Shown here piece by piece: positions 35,281 to 44,155 of a stretch of DNA of 64,000 bases (positions are counted from its first letter, which is position 1; the number at the start of each line of letters is the position of its first letter). A model generated the notes under the pieces. That model saw nothing but the letters and a program-made list of their open reading frames with translations. It did no database searches and had not been told where the DNA came from. This stretch comes from Ostreiculturibacter nitratireducens. Lineage in GTDB: Bacteria; Pseudomonadota; Alphaproteobacteria; Rhodobacterales; Rhodobacteraceae. The stretch spans positions 806,001-870,000 of the forward strand of contig NZ_JAVQHL010000002.1 in the NCBI RefSeq assembly GCF_032670585.1, written 5' to 3'. Made by a program: the position numbers and the translations under genes.

Positions 35281-36162
35281 TTATCCGATCGCCTTCAGCA
35301 CGGCTTCGCCCAGCGTCGCCGGGCTGTCCGCCACGACGATCCCGGCCGAGCGCATCGCCTCGATCTTGTCCTCGGCGCCGCCCTTGCCGCCAGCAACGAT
35401 GGCGCCGGCGTGGCCCATCCGGCGGCCCTTCGGCGCCGTGCGGCCCGCGATGAAGCCCGCGACCGGCTTCTTGCGGCCGCGCTTCGCTTCGTCCTTCAGG
35501 AACTGCGCGGCCTCTTCCTCGGCCGAGCCGCCTATTTCGCCGATCATGATGATCGACTGGGTCTCGTCGTCCGCAAGGAACCATTCGAGTACGTCGATAT
35601 GCTCGGTTCCCTTGATCGGGTCACCGCCGATGCCCACGCAGGTGGACTGGCCAAGGCCAACGTCGGTCGTCTGCTTCACGGCCTCATATGTAAGCGTGCC
35701 GGACCGGCTGACCACCCCGACGGAGCCGCGCTTGTGGATATGGCCCGGCATGATCCCGATCTTGCAGGCGCCGGGCGTGATGACGCCGGGGCAGTTCGGG
35801 CCGATCAGCGTGGTCTTCGAGCCTTCGAGCGTCCGCTTGACGCGCATCATGTCGAGGACCGGGATGCCTTCGGTGATGCAGACGACCAGCGGAATCTCGG
35901 CGTCGACCGCTTCGAGGATCGAGTCCGCGGCGAACGGCGGGGGAACGTAGATCACCGAGGCATTGGCGCCGGTCTGCGCGACGGCCTCGTGGACCGAGTT
36001 GAAGACCGGAAGGCCCAAGTGATCCGTCCCGCCCTTGCCGGGGGTGACGCCGCCGACCATCTTGGTGCCGTAGGCGATGGCCTGTTCCGTGTGGAACGTG
36101 CCCTGGCTGCCGGTAAGGCCCTGGCAGATGACGCGGGTGTTTTCGTTGACGAGTACGGCCAT
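35281..36162 (-). CDS. sucD: Succinyl-CoA synthetase alpha subunit
   Basis: Alpha subunit of ADP/GDP-forming succinate-CoA ligase (293 residues). CoA-binding GLTGSQGTFHTEQAIAYGT is near residue 15, GPNCPGVITP near 121, and the phosphorylated His lies in MGHAGAIV near residue 249. It starts 4 bp after sucC and is certainly co-transcribed. Confidence 0.97.
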   Translation of the reverse strand: MAVLVNENTRVICQGLTGSQGTFHTEQAIAYGTKMVGGVTPGKGGTDHLGLPVFNSVHEAVAQTGANASVIYVPPPFAADSILEAVDAEIPLVVCITEGIPVLDMMRVKRTLEGSKTTLIGPNCPGVITPGACKIGIMPGHIHKRGSVGVVSRSGTLTYEAVKQTTDVGLGQSTCVGIGGDPIKGTEHIDVLEWFLADDETQSIIMIGEIGGSAEEEAAQFLKDEAKRGRKKPVAGFIAGRTAPKGRRMGHAGAIVAGGKGGAEDKIEAMRSAGIVVADSPATLGEAVLKAIG

Positions 36163-36166
36163 GTTC

Positions 36167-37360
36167 TTACCCCTTCACCGCCTTGACGATCTTCTGCGCG
36201 GCGTCGGACAGGTCGTCCGCCGCGATGACGTTCAGGCCGCTTTCGTTGATGATCTTCTTGCCGAGGTCCACGTTCGTTCCCTCGAGCCGGACGACGAGCG
36301 GAACCTGCAGGCCGACTTCCTTCACGGCCGCGATCACGCCCTCCGCGATGATGTCGCAGCGCATGATGCCGCCGAAGATGTTCACGAGGATGCCCTTCAC
36401 GTTCGGGTCCGACGTGATGATCTTGAAGGCTTCCGTCACCTTCTCCTTCGTCGCGCCTCCGCCCACGTCGAGGAAGTTCGCCGGCTCCGCCCCATAGAGC
36501 TTGATGATGTCCATCGTGGCCATCGCGAGGCCCGCGCCGTTCACCATGCAGCCGATCTCGCCGTCGAGCGCGATGTAGTTCAGGTCGAACTTCGAGGCGG
36601 CGAGTTCCTTCGGGTCCTCCTCGGTCTCGTCACGCAGCGCGAGGATGTCGGCCTGGCGGTAGAGAGCGTTGTTGTCGAAGCCCATCTTCGCGTCGAGGCA
36701 CTTTAGGTTGCCGTCGGCGGTGACGATCAGCGGGTTGATCTCAAGCATCTCCATGTCTTTTTCAACGAAGAGCTTGTAGAGCGTGCGGATCAGCGCGACG
36801 CACTGCTTCACCTGCCCGCCCTGAAGACCCAGCGCGTAGGCCACGCGACGGCCATGGAAATCCGAAAGCCCCGAAGCCGGATCGACGCTGAACGTCAGGA
36901 TCTTTTCCGGCGTCTTCGCCGCGACTTCCTCGATGTCCATGCCGCCCTCGGTCGAGCAGACGAAGGCCACGCGCGAGGTCGTGCGGTCCACCAGCAGCGC
37001 GAGGTAAAGTTCGCGCGCGATGTCGGAACCGTCTTCGATGTAGATCCGGTTCACCTGCTTGCCAGCCGGTCCGGTCTGGTGCGTCACCAGCGTCCGACCC
37101 AGCATCTGGCGGGCCAGCGTCGCGGCTTCCTCAACCGATTTCGCGATCCGGACGCCGCCCTTTTCGCCGGCCTCCGGCTCCTTGAATTTGCCCTTGCCGC
37201 GTCCGCCCGCATGGATCTGCGCCTTCACGACCCAAAGGGGCCCGTCGAGTTCCCCGGCAGCGGTCTTGGCCTCTTCCGCACGAAGCACCACGCGGCCATC
37301 GGAAACCGGGGCCCCGTAGCTCCGCAGCAGCGCCTTCGCCTGGTATTCGTGGATGTTCAT
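36167..37360 (-). CDS. sucC: Succinyl-CoA synthetase beta subunit
   Basis: Beta subunit (397 residues) with the ATP-grasp domain: MNIHEYQAKALL start, KAQIHAGGRGKG, EINPLIVTADG, and the C-terminal NIFGGIMRCDIIAEGV and RLEGTNVDLGKKI. The start at 37360 gives the invariant beginning and has AGGGAC upstream. It is the first gene of the sucCDAB-MAPEG-lpdA run. Two GTGATCAC palindromes lie 110-138 bp upstream. Confidence 0.97.
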   Translation of the reverse strand: MNIHEYQAKALLRSYGAPVSDGRVVLRAEEAKTAAGELDGPLWVVKAQIHAGGRGKGKFKEPEAGEKGGVRIAKSVEEAATLARQMLGRTLVTHQTGPAGKQVNRIYIEDGSDIARELYLALLVDRTTSRVAFVCSTEGGMDIEEVAAKTPEKILTFSVDPASGLSDFHGRRVAYALGLQGGQVKQCVALIRTLYKLFVEKDMEMLEINPLIVTADGNLKCLDAKMGFDNNALYRQADILALRDETEEDPKELAASKFDLNYIALDGEIGCMVNGAGLAMATMDIIKLYGAEPANFLDVGGGATKEKVTEAFKIITSDPNVKGILVNIFGGIMRCDIIAEGVIAAVKEVGLQVPLVVRLEGTNVDLGKKIINESGLNVIAADDLSDAAQKIVKAVKG

Positions 37361-37469
37361 GGGCCTGTCCCTGATCTGGTACGGTTTGGCGCCTAATCTC
37401 ACAGGGATGCAGGGTGGCGAAACGGTAAATCGCTGTTAGCGCAAGCCGGTCGCAGAAAATCCGACATTT

Positions 37470-37498
37470 GTGATCACGGCGGGAAAAAGTGTGATCAC
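37470..37498. promoter_or_regulatory. Paired GTGATCAC palindromes upstream of sucC
   Basis: Two perfect GTGATCAC copies (37470-37477 and 37491-37498) are separated by 13 bases, 21 bp centre to centre. An AAAA run lies in the spacer, as at the sdhC site. The pair lies between sucC and the upstream exported-protein gene. The two-turn spacing suggests cooperative binding of two dimers. Confidence 0.65.
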
Positions 37499-37548
37499 AA
37501 GCCCCGGGATTGCTGCGCGGTCCAGGTGGATGGCAGCAGTCAGGCGAT

Positions 37549-38745
37549 TCAGTTCAGGAACACGACGAACAACAGGGCGTCACCCCGGAACATCTGTTCG
37601 AAGCGGAACCAGTTGTCGCCGGTGACCCGGACGCCCTTTTCCGCGTAGGGCAGGGCGCCCGCCCCCTGGATCCAGTCGACGAGGTCCACGGGCCGCGGTT
37701 CCAGGAACATCCGCTTCAGGTTCAGCCCCGCGCCGCGGTCGAGCCGCCAATAGGGGATGAGCTTCTCGCCATTCAGCAGGGCTTCGGCGTCGTCCAGAAC
37801 GCCCTGCCAGACCGCGCCGGTGCCCTCCGGCACTTCGAAGCCGAGCGCCGCCTTCTGCATGTCGTTCGGAAGCCATTCGCGGTCGTCGTCGGTCTCGGCC
37901 GCGACAAGCCGCCAGAAGCGCCGGTTTTCGTCGATCATTTCAAGGAAATGCGCGTGCGCCGCAGCCGCGTGGTCCTGATCGGGTTCGCTCCGCAGCGCGT
38001 GCCAGACCATCGCCAGCCGGTCCACGAAGAAGCCGAATTCCATGTCCATCGCGTTGCTGGGCGGAAGCTCCGTGTCGAGCGCGGCGAGGCCATCCTTCAC
38101 CGCAATCACATCGGCGACGGCGTCCGTCGGATCGTAGGCGAGAACGGCCTCCGACACGCCCGAGATGAAGTGGGTGTAGGCCACGAGCCAGGGCACGTCC
38201 GCGGCGTCGAACCGGACAACGACGTCCTGCATCTCTACGCGGCCAAGGGCGCGCGCGCCCATCAGGGCAAGGCCCGCGACCTCCATCAGACCCTCGCGCT
38301 CGCCCCGCACGCCATCCATGTCGATGTCGAACCACAGGTCCGACAGCGCGATCTCGAGCCCGAAGTCCGATTCCTCTGGCACTTCGGCCAGCGCGTCGCG
38401 CGCGGCGGCCATATCCTCGGCGACGTCGGCGAAGAGGTCGCGGACGAAGGCGGGTTCGAATGGATCGGGCGCGGGGTTGTCCGGCACCGGCAGCCGCAGA
38501 ACCGGGATCTCCGTGTAGCGGGTATTGAGCCCCACGCGCCAGCGTTCCTGCAGGCTGACCTCGATCGCCCTCAGGAAGGTCACGCCTCCCAGGGCGAAGC
38601 GTTCCGCATCCGACGGCTCTGCCATTTCCGCAAGCCGCGTCCGCACTGCCTCGAGCCCCTCGGCGCTAATCTGGGCAGAGATTTCCGACTGCGCGAAGGC
38701 GGGTTGGGCGGCGATGAGTGCCAGAACGGCAAGCAGGTTACGCAT
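37549..38745 (-). CDS. Exported protein of unknown function between mdh and sucC
   Basis: A 398-residue protein with a clear signal peptide (MRNLLAVLALIAAQPAFAQ, cleavage after about residue 18). The mature part is acidic and mostly helical, without transmembrane segments or a motif I recognise. The start follows GGGAGGACTTTCGTC. It sits 80 bp after mdh, behind a weak terminator, and about 190 bp before sucC on the same strand. Its place inside the TCA cluster suggests conservation rather than an enzymatic link. Function unknown. Confidence 0.82.
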   Translation of the reverse strand: MRNLLAVLALIAAQPAFAQSEISAQISAEGLEAVRTRLAEMAEPSDAERFALGGVTFLRAIEVSLQERWRVGLNTRYTEIPVLRLPVPDNPAPDPFEPAFVRDLFADVAEDMAAARDALAEVPEESDFGLEIALSDLWFDIDMDGVRGEREGLMEVAGLALMGARALGRVEMQDVVVRFDAADVPWLVAYTHFISGVSEAVLAYDPTDAVADVIAVKDGLAALDTELPPSNAMDMEFGFFVDRLAMVWHALRSEPDQDHAAAAHAHFLEMIDENRRFWRLVAAETDDDREWLPNDMQKAALGFEVPEGTGAVWQGVLDDAEALLNGEKLIPYWRLDRGAGLNLKRMFLEPRPVDLVDWIQGAGALPYAEKGVRVTGDNWFRFEQMFRGDALLFVVFLN

Positions 38746-38774
38746 GACGAAAGTCCTCCCTCGGAACAAAATGA

Positions 38775-38800
38775 GAATGCGCGCCCGAAGACGCGCATTC
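38775..38800 (-). terminator. Likely weak terminator after mdh
   Basis: The 9-bp inverted repeat GAATGCGCG (38775-38783) and CGCGCATTC (38792-38800) has an 8-base loop. On the minus strand it lies 25 bp after the mdh stop and is followed by TCTCATTTTG, a short interrupted T-run. Confidence 0.5.
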
Positions 38801-38825
38801 AACCCGGGGTGGGATTTCCGTAACG

Positions 38826-39788
38826 TCAGGCGAGCGTGGCGTCGATCGCCTTGCAGGCCTCGACAAGACCCTTCACCGCGTCGACCGACTTTTCGAACAT
38901 CGCCTGCTCGTCCTTGTCGAGCTTGATGTCCACGACACGTTCGACACCGCCCGCGCCGAGGATCGTCGGAACGCCGACGTAAAGGCCCTTCAGCCCGAAG
39001 GCGCCGTCCACGTAGGCAGCGCAGGGCAGGAGGCGCTTCTGGTCCTTGAGGTAGGCTTCCGCCATCTCGATCGCCGCGGTCGCGGGCGCGTAGAAGGCCG
39101 AACCGGTCTTCAGCAGCCCGACGATCTCCGCGCCGCCGTCGCGGGTGCGCTGGATGATCGCGTCGAGCCGGTCCTGCGTGGTCCAGCCCATCTGCACGAG
39201 GTCGGGAAGCGGAATGCCGGCGACCGTCGAGTAGCGGGACAGCGGAACCATCGTGTCGCCATGGCCGCCCAGGACGAAGGCCGTGACGTCGCGCATCGAG
39301 ACGTTGAACTCGAGCGAGAGGAAGTGGCGGAAGCGGGCCGAATCGAGAACGCCCGCCATGCCCACGACCTTGTTGTGCGGCAGACCGGAGAATTCGCGCA
39401 GCGCCCAGACCATCGCGTCGAGCGGGTTGGTGATGCAGATCACGAAGGCGTTCGGGGCGTGGGCCTTGATGCCCTCACCGACGGATTTCATGACCTTCAG
39501 GTTGATGCCCAGGAGGTCGTCGCGGCTCATGCCGGGTTTGCGCGGAACGCCCGCGGTCACGATGCAGACGTCGGCGCCGGCGATGTCCGCGTAGTCGTTG
39601 GTGCCCTTCATGACCGCGTCGAAGCCCTCGGACGGGCCGGATTCAGCGATGTCGAGTGCCTTGCCCTGCGGCGTGCCTTCGGCGATGTCGAAGAGGGTCA
39701 CGTCACCGAGTTCCTTGATCGCGGCGAGATGAGCGAGCGTGCCGCCGATCTGCCCCGCGCCGATGAGAGCGATCTTGGGTCTGGCCAT
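38826..39788 (-). CDS. mdh: Malate dehydrogenase
   Basis: NAD-dependent malate dehydrogenase of the lactate dehydrogenase-like type (320 residues): GAGQIGGTLAHLA near residue 10, VTAGVPRKPGMSRDDLL near 76, ITNPLDAMV and the catalytic GGHGDTMVPL. The start at 39788 gives MARPKIALIG. It is the most upstream gene of the suc cluster, but probably has its own terminator. Confidence 0.97.
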   Translation of the reverse strand: MARPKIALIGAGQIGGTLAHLAAIKELGDVTLFDIAEGTPQGKALDIAESGPSEGFDAVMKGTNDYADIAGADVCIVTAGVPRKPGMSRDDLLGINLKVMKSVGEGIKAHAPNAFVICITNPLDAMVWALREFSGLPHNKVVGMAGVLDSARFRHFLSLEFNVSMRDVTAFVLGGHGDTMVPLSRYSTVAGIPLPDLVQMGWTTQDRLDAIIQRTRDGGAEIVGLLKTGSAFYAPATAAIEMAEAYLKDQKRLLPCAAYVDGAFGLKGLYVGVPTILGAGGVERVVDIKLDKDEQAMFEKSVDAVKGLVEACKAIDATLA

Positions 39789-39974
39789 GAAATGGTTCTC
39801 CGGGTCCGGTTGAAATCCGCCGCGATGCGTAAGCCTTCCGGCCCCGCCGCGCAAGCCTGCTGCGTCGCAGCGAGGGCTTTCGGCCTTCCCGTGACCTCCT
39901 GTTTGCGCTAGCGCTCGGGCGCCGGTGTGCCGTTGTATGCCGCCGGGCGGCCCATCGCATAGGGGTGATTCGCT

Positions 39975-40724
39975 TTGGAAGAGACCACGATCGGCTACTG
40001 GGTCGCCGCCGGCATCGCGGCGGTGCTGGTGGGCATGTCAAAGGGCGGGCTACCCGTCGTCGGCATACTCGCCGTGCCGGTCCTGTCGCTGTTCATCCCG
40101 CCGGTGACGGCCGCGGGACTGCTTCTGCCGGTCTACATCGTTTCGGACGTCTTCGGCCTGTACGCCTACCGCAAGGAATTCGATTCTCGTGTCCTCCTGA
40201 TCCTTGCTCCGGCCGCGACCATAGGCATCGCGGTAGGCTGGGCGACGGCCAGCCTCGTGCCGGAACGCGCGGTCACGGGGCTTGTCGGGACCATCGGCCT
40301 CGCCTTTTCGCTGAACCTGTTGCTGCGGCGGGGCGGACCCGGGGCCCCGCGTCGGGCGGAGATCGCTCCAGGATTATTCTGGGGCACGATCACCGGCTTC
40401 ACGAGCTTCGTGAGCCACGCGGGCGGGCCCCCGTACCAAGTCTACGTGCTACCGCTCCGCCTCGAAAAAGCGGTCTTCGCGGGCACCTCGACCGTGCTCT
40501 TCGCCTATGTGAACGCAGTGAAACTCATTCCCTACTGGGCGCTCGGACAGCTGAACACGTCCAACCTGAAAGTCGCCGCCACACTGATGATACCTGCATC
40601 GCTCGCTGTCTTCGCGGGCGTCCGGCTTGTCCGCGTCCTGCCGCCGGTACTGTTCTTCCGCCTCGTCACCTGGGCCCTTTTCGCCGTTTCGGTGAAGCTC
40701 CTTTGGGACGCTGCGACGGGATAG
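39975..40724 (+). CDS. TauE/SafE family sulfite exporter-like membrane protein
   Basis: A 249-residue membrane protein with about seven or eight hydrophobic segments and the family's repeated pattern: GMSKGGLPVVGILAVPVLSL in the first half and GFTSFVSHAGGPPYQVYVLP in the second. Members export sulfite, sulfoacetate or other organic anions. The start appears to be TTG, after AGGGGTG; no in-frame ATG fits. It diverges from mdh and converges with the following small gene (3 bp between stops). Confidence 0.87.
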   Translation: MEETTIGYWVAAGIAAVLVGMSKGGLPVVGILAVPVLSLFIPPVTAAGLLLPVYIVSDVFGLYAYRKEFDSRVLLILAPAATIGIAVGWATASLVPERAVTGLVGTIGLAFSLNLLLRRGGPGAPRRAEIAPGLFWGTITGFTSFVSHAGGPPYQVYVLPLRLEKAVFAGTSTVLFAYVNAVKLIPYWALGQLNTSNLKVAATLMIPASLAVFAGVRLVRVLPPVLFFRLVTWALFAVSVKLLWDAATG

Positions 40725-40727
40725 CGC

Positions 40728-41045
40728 CTAGGCGGGGTCGCCAATGGCTGGCGGTTCCTCGGCGACCGGCTCGAACCCTTCGCCCGAAGCCATGAGGCAG
40801 GTGTGCCCCGTGGCCGTCGTGAAGGTGATGGTCCAGGTGCCGGTCTCGGTGGAGGCAAAGACCTCCACCACCGTGTTGTCCGCCGAAAGACCGATGCCGC
40901 GACGCGTTTCGCCGTAGGTGCCGGCCAGATGCCCGACCACGCTGGCGTGGTCGCTGCACCGGGAAGTCGTCTCACCATAGGCATTGTGCGCCGCAAGGAT
41001 CAGCCCGGCGAAACCGAGGGAAAGAGCGAAGAGCTTCTGGTGCAT
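40728..41045 (-). CDS. Small exported protein of unknown function
   Basis: A 105-residue protein with a signal peptide (MHQKLFALSLGFAGLILAAHNAYG). The mature part has two Cys (SRCSDH and HTCLMA) that may form a disulfide, and beta-rich sequence TGTWTITFTTATGHTCLMASGEGF. I do not recognise a named family. It converges with the TauE gene and diverges from the malyl-CoA lyase-like gene. Confidence 0.7.
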   Translation of the reverse strand: MHQKLFALSLGFAGLILAAHNAYGETTSRCSDHASVVGHLAGTYGETRRGIGLSADNTVVEVFASTETGTWTITFTTATGHTCLMASGEGFEPVAEEPPAIGDPA

Positions 41046-41283
41046 CGTTCACCGCCTTTGTCTGAATCTACGGCCCGACGAACCGTGTCGGCCTTACGCG
41101 CTACGGTGCTGTTGTCTTGCTGGCGCCTGGGGCAAAGACTCAGCGGGAAGCTGAAAAATGTGGTTAATTCCGCGTCCGAAGGCCCCTTCGCAGCGGCGCG
41201 ATTTCTGCGCTGCGGCAAATCGGGGCTTGCCGAAAGTGCCGCGAATGTGGTCCTTGGCGAAAGAAAATTGCGAGGAGAGAATC

Positions 41284-42153
41284 ATGGACCGCCGTCCCGA
41301 TGCGCATCACCGGCCCTTCCGTTCGGTCCTCTACATTCCCGGTTCGAACGAACGGGCGCTGGAAAAGGCTCTCACGCTGCCGGTCGACGCGATCATCTTC
41401 GATCTGGAGGACGCGGTGTCGCCCGAGGAGAAGACCAATGCCCGCATGATCCTGTCCCGCAAGCTGGCCGAGGCCGATTACGGCCCGCGCGCGAAGATCG
41501 TGCGGATAAACGGCTTCGACACCGAATGGGGCCGGGCCGACGCCGCCGCCTTCGCCGAGGCGCCGGTGGACGCGATCCTGATCCCCAAGGTTTCCCGCGC
41601 CGATGACGTCGAAGAGGTCGCCGCGACCGTCCCCCACCGCCCGCTATGGGCGATGATGGAAACGCCGCTCGCAATGCTGAACGCGGGCGAAATCGCGGCG
41701 CATCCCCGGCTTGAGGGCATGGTGATGGGCACGAACGACCTCGCCAAGGAACTCGGCTCCCGTTTTCGCTCGGATCGCCTGCCGATGCAGGCGGGCCTCG
41801 GCCTGTGCCTGCTCGCCGCACGCGCCCACGCACTCGTCATCGTCGATGGTGTCTACAACGCCTTCAAGGATGACGAGGGGCTCGCGGCGGAATGCGCGCA
41901 GGGCCGCGACATGGGTTTCGACGGCAAGACCCTGATCCACCCCGCGCAGGTTGCCATCGCCAACGCGGCATTCGCCCCCTCCGAAGACGAGGTGACTCTC
42001 GCCCGCCGCCAGATCGAGGCATTCGAGGCGGCGGAGCGCGAGGGCAAGGGCGTTGCCGTGGTGGATGGGAAAATCGTCGAGAATCTGCATATCGTGACGG
42101 CGCGGCAACTTCTGGCGCGCGCCGAAGCGATTGCCGCGATGGCGGCCACCTGA
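41284..42153 (+). CDS. mcl2: HpcH/HpaI (CitE-like) CoA ester lyase, probably (3S)-malyl-CoA thioesterase
   Basis: A 289-residue CitE-like TIM-barrel: RSVLYIPGSNERALEKA, the metal-binding Glu in DLEDAVSPEEK, MMETPLAMLN, GTNDLAKEL and KTLIHPAQV. In the ethylmalonyl-CoA pathway of Rhodobacter sphaeroides two paralogues occur: Mcl1 (malyl/methylmalyl-CoA lyase, about 318 residues) and Mcl2 (malyl-CoA thioesterase, shorter). Length and operon position with mch favour Mcl2. The start follows GAGGAGAGAATC. It is the first gene of a four-gene operon ending in mch. Confidence 0.8.
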   Translation: MDRRPDAHHRPFRSVLYIPGSNERALEKALTLPVDAIIFDLEDAVSPEEKTNARMILSRKLAEADYGPRAKIVRINGFDTEWGRADAAAFAEAPVDAILIPKVSRADDVEEVAATVPHRPLWAMMETPLAMLNAGEIAAHPRLEGMVMGTNDLAKELGSRFRSDRLPMQAGLGLCLLAARAHALVIVDGVYNAFKDDEGLAAECAQGRDMGFDGKTLIHPAQVAIANAAFAPSEDEVTLARRQIEAFEAAEREGKGVAVVDGKIVENLHIVTARQLLARAEAIAAMAAT

Positions 42154-42164
42154 GGGGATTCTCC

Positions 42165-42722
42165 ATGACGCTCCTGATCCTTGGCGTCCTTCTCTATTCG
42201 CTCCTTCACCTCTTCAAGCGCATCCTGCCCGGACCCCGGGCAGCGATGGGCGACGCAGGCAAGGGCGTCGTCGCGCTGGGCTCACTTGCCGGTATCGTTC
42301 TCATGGTCATCGGCTACCGCGCGGCCGAACTCGTGCCGGTCTACACGCCGCTTCCGGGCATGGGCCACCTCAACAACACGCTGATGCTGATCTCGATCTT
42401 CCTCTTCGGCGTCGGCGGCACTAAAGGCACACTCTACCCGCGCATGCGCCACCCCATGCTGACCGGCATGCTGCTGTGGGCGGTCGCGCATCTTCTGGTG
42501 AATGGCGACGTCGCCTCGATCATCCTCTTCGGCGGTCTCGGTCTCTGGGCGATCTTCGAGATTGTGGCAATCAACCGCGCCGGAAGCTGGACGCCGCCCA
42601 CGGACGGGCGCGGCCTGAAAGGCGACGCCATGAACCTCGTGGGCACGGTCGTCCTCTACGGGATCATCGCCGGCATCCACATCTGGCTCGGCTACAACCC
42701 CTTCCTCGGGACCTACGGATGA
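42165..42722 (+). CDS. NnrU family membrane protein
   Basis: A 185-residue integral membrane protein with about five hydrophobic segments and the NnrU pattern RHPMLTGMLLWAVAHLLVNGD near the middle. NnrU was named from nitrite/nitric oxide respiration loci, and some relatives act in carotenoid isomerisation; the role here is unknown. It lies 11 bp after the malyl-CoA thioesterase-like gene, and its stop overlaps the next start (ATGA). Confidence 0.87.
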   Translation: MTLLILGVLLYSLLHLFKRILPGPRAAMGDAGKGVVALGSLAGIVLMVIGYRAAELVPVYTPLPGMGHLNNTLMLISIFLFGVGGTKGTLYPRMRHPMLTGMLLWAVAHLLVNGDVASIILFGGLGLWAIFEIVAINRAGSWTPPTDGRGLKGDAMNLVGTVVLYGIIAGIHIWLGYNPFLGTYG

Positions 42723-42922
42723 AACTCTACCGCTTCCTTTCGGACGACGACACGTCCGCCTTCTGTCACAAGGTCACGGCCGCCCTGAACAAGGGCTGGG
42801 AACTCCACGGTGGCGCCACGTATGCCTACGACGGGGCAAGGGGCGTCATGCGTTGCGGCCAGGCCGTCGTGAAGCAGGTGCCGGGCACCTACACCCCCGA
42901 TATCAAGCTGGGCGAGCAATGA
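42719..42922 (+). CDS. DUF1737 domain protein
   Basis: A 67-residue protein beginning MKLYRFLSDDDTSAFCHKV, with the DUF1737 pattern LNKGWELHGGATYAYD. It overlaps the gene before it (ATGA) and the gene after it (ATGATGA), so it is tightly coupled inside the mcl2-nnrU-mch operon. Function unknown. Confidence 0.85.
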   Translation: MKLYRFLSDDDTSAFCHKVTAALNKGWELHGGATYAYDGARGVMRCGQAVVKQVPGTYTPDIKLGEQ

Positions 42923-43950
42923 TGAAGACGAATCCCGGACGTTTCTTCGAGGACTACCGCATGGGCGAAGTCATCGCCCACGCCGTGCCACGTACCGTCT
43001 CCGGCGGAGAACGCGCGCTCTACCATGCGCTCTATCCGGCGCGGCACGCACTCCATTCCTCGGATGAATTCGCCCGGGCCTGTGGTCTTCCGGCCGCGCC
43101 GATCGACGATCTCGCGGCCTTCCACGTCGTCTTCGGCAAGACAGTCCCCGACATCTCGCTGAACGCGGTAGCGAACCTCGGATATGCCGAAGGGCGCTGG
43201 CTGAAGCCGGTCTATACCGGCGATACGCTCCGGGCCGAAAGCACCGTGATCGGGCTCAAGGAAAATTCGAACGGCAAGTCCGGCGTCGTCTGGGTCGGCA
43301 CGCGGGGCATCAACCAGCACGGCGAGACTGTTCTGGAATACGTCCGCTGGGTCATGGTCCGGAAGGGCGACACTTCCTCCCCCGCGCCGGATCCGGTCAT
43401 TCCGAAGCTTGCCGCCTCGGTCGCGCCCGACGGGCTCGTCGTCCCCGAGGGGCTCGATTTTTCCAACTACGACTTCGGGCTCGCGGGCGAGCCGCACCGC
43501 TGGGGCGACTACCAGGTCGGCGAAACGATCGACCACGTCGATGGCGTGACGATCGAAGAGGCCGAGCACATGCTTGCCACGCGCCTCTGGCAGAACACCG
43601 CCAAGGTTCATTTCGACGCCACCTTCCGAGAGGACGGCAAGCGCCTCATCTACGGCGGCCACGTCATTTCGATGGCCCGCGCGCTCAGCTTCAACGGGCT
43701 GGCCAACGCGCAGATGATCGTCGCGCTGAACGGCGGCGCGCACGCCAACCCCTGTTTCGCGGGCGATACGGTCAAGGCGTGGACGGAGGTTCTGGACAAG
43801 GCCGAAACCTCCGCGCCGGGCGTCGGCGCGCTCCGGCTGCGGCTCGTGGCGACGAAAGGCGGGGAGCCATTCGCCCTTAGGGGCGAGGACGGGAAGTATC
43901 TGCCCGAGGTCCTGCTCGACCTCGACTACTGGGCGCTGATTCCACGCTGA
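42919..43950 (+). CDS. mch: Mesaconyl-CoA (2-methylfumaryl-CoA) hydratase
   Basis: Double-hotdog MaoC-like hydratase of 343 residues, the length of Rhodobacter sphaeroides Mch. It adds water to mesaconyl-CoA to give beta-methylmalyl-CoA in the ethylmalonyl-CoA pathway. The N-terminus GRFFEDYRMGEVIAHAVPRT and the half WGDYQVGETIDHVDGVTIEEAEHML match the family. Two in-frame ATGs (42919, 42922) overlap the DUF1737 stop. The pathway genes ccr and ecm are present near 58-63 kb, supporting the call. The sdh operon starts 205 bp downstream. Confidence 0.88.
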   Translation: MMKTNPGRFFEDYRMGEVIAHAVPRTVSGGERALYHALYPARHALHSSDEFARACGLPAAPIDDLAAFHVVFGKTVPDISLNAVANLGYAEGRWLKPVYTGDTLRAESTVIGLKENSNGKSGVVWVGTRGINQHGETVLEYVRWVMVRKGDTSSPAPDPVIPKLAASVAPDGLVVPEGLDFSNYDFGLAGEPHRWGDYQVGETIDHVDGVTIEEAEHMLATRLWQNTAKVHFDATFREDGKRLIYGGHVISMARALSFNGLANAQMIVALNGGAHANPCFAGDTVKAWTEVLDKAETSAPGVGALRLRLVATKGGEPFALRGEDGKYLPEVLLDLDYWALIPR

Positions 43951-43969
43951 TCGTCGATAGCGCCAACAT

Positions 43970-43998
43970 GTGATCACGCCTGCAAAATTCGTGATCAC
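43970..43998. promoter_or_regulatory. Paired GTGATCAC palindromes upstream of sdhC
   Basis: GTGATCAC copies at 43970-43977 and 43991-43998 with a 13-base spacer containing AAAA. The geometry is identical to the site before sucC (21 bp centre to centre). They lie 158-186 bp before sdhC and 19 bp after the mch stop. A short GC-rich hairpin with a T-run (around 44023-44044) follows and could end mch transcripts. Confidence 0.65.
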
Positions 43999-44155
43999 GA
44001 ATTGAATTTTCTGCGTCGCGGCGAGCCCAAACGGGCCTTTTTCGGGTATTGGGCGCGTGACTTGCGAAAAAAAGGCGTTATTCAGAGTACCGATGTATTC
44101 CAGCAGCCGTGCCGCCCATGCTGCGCGCACGGGGGCGAAACAGAGGGAACCGCTC

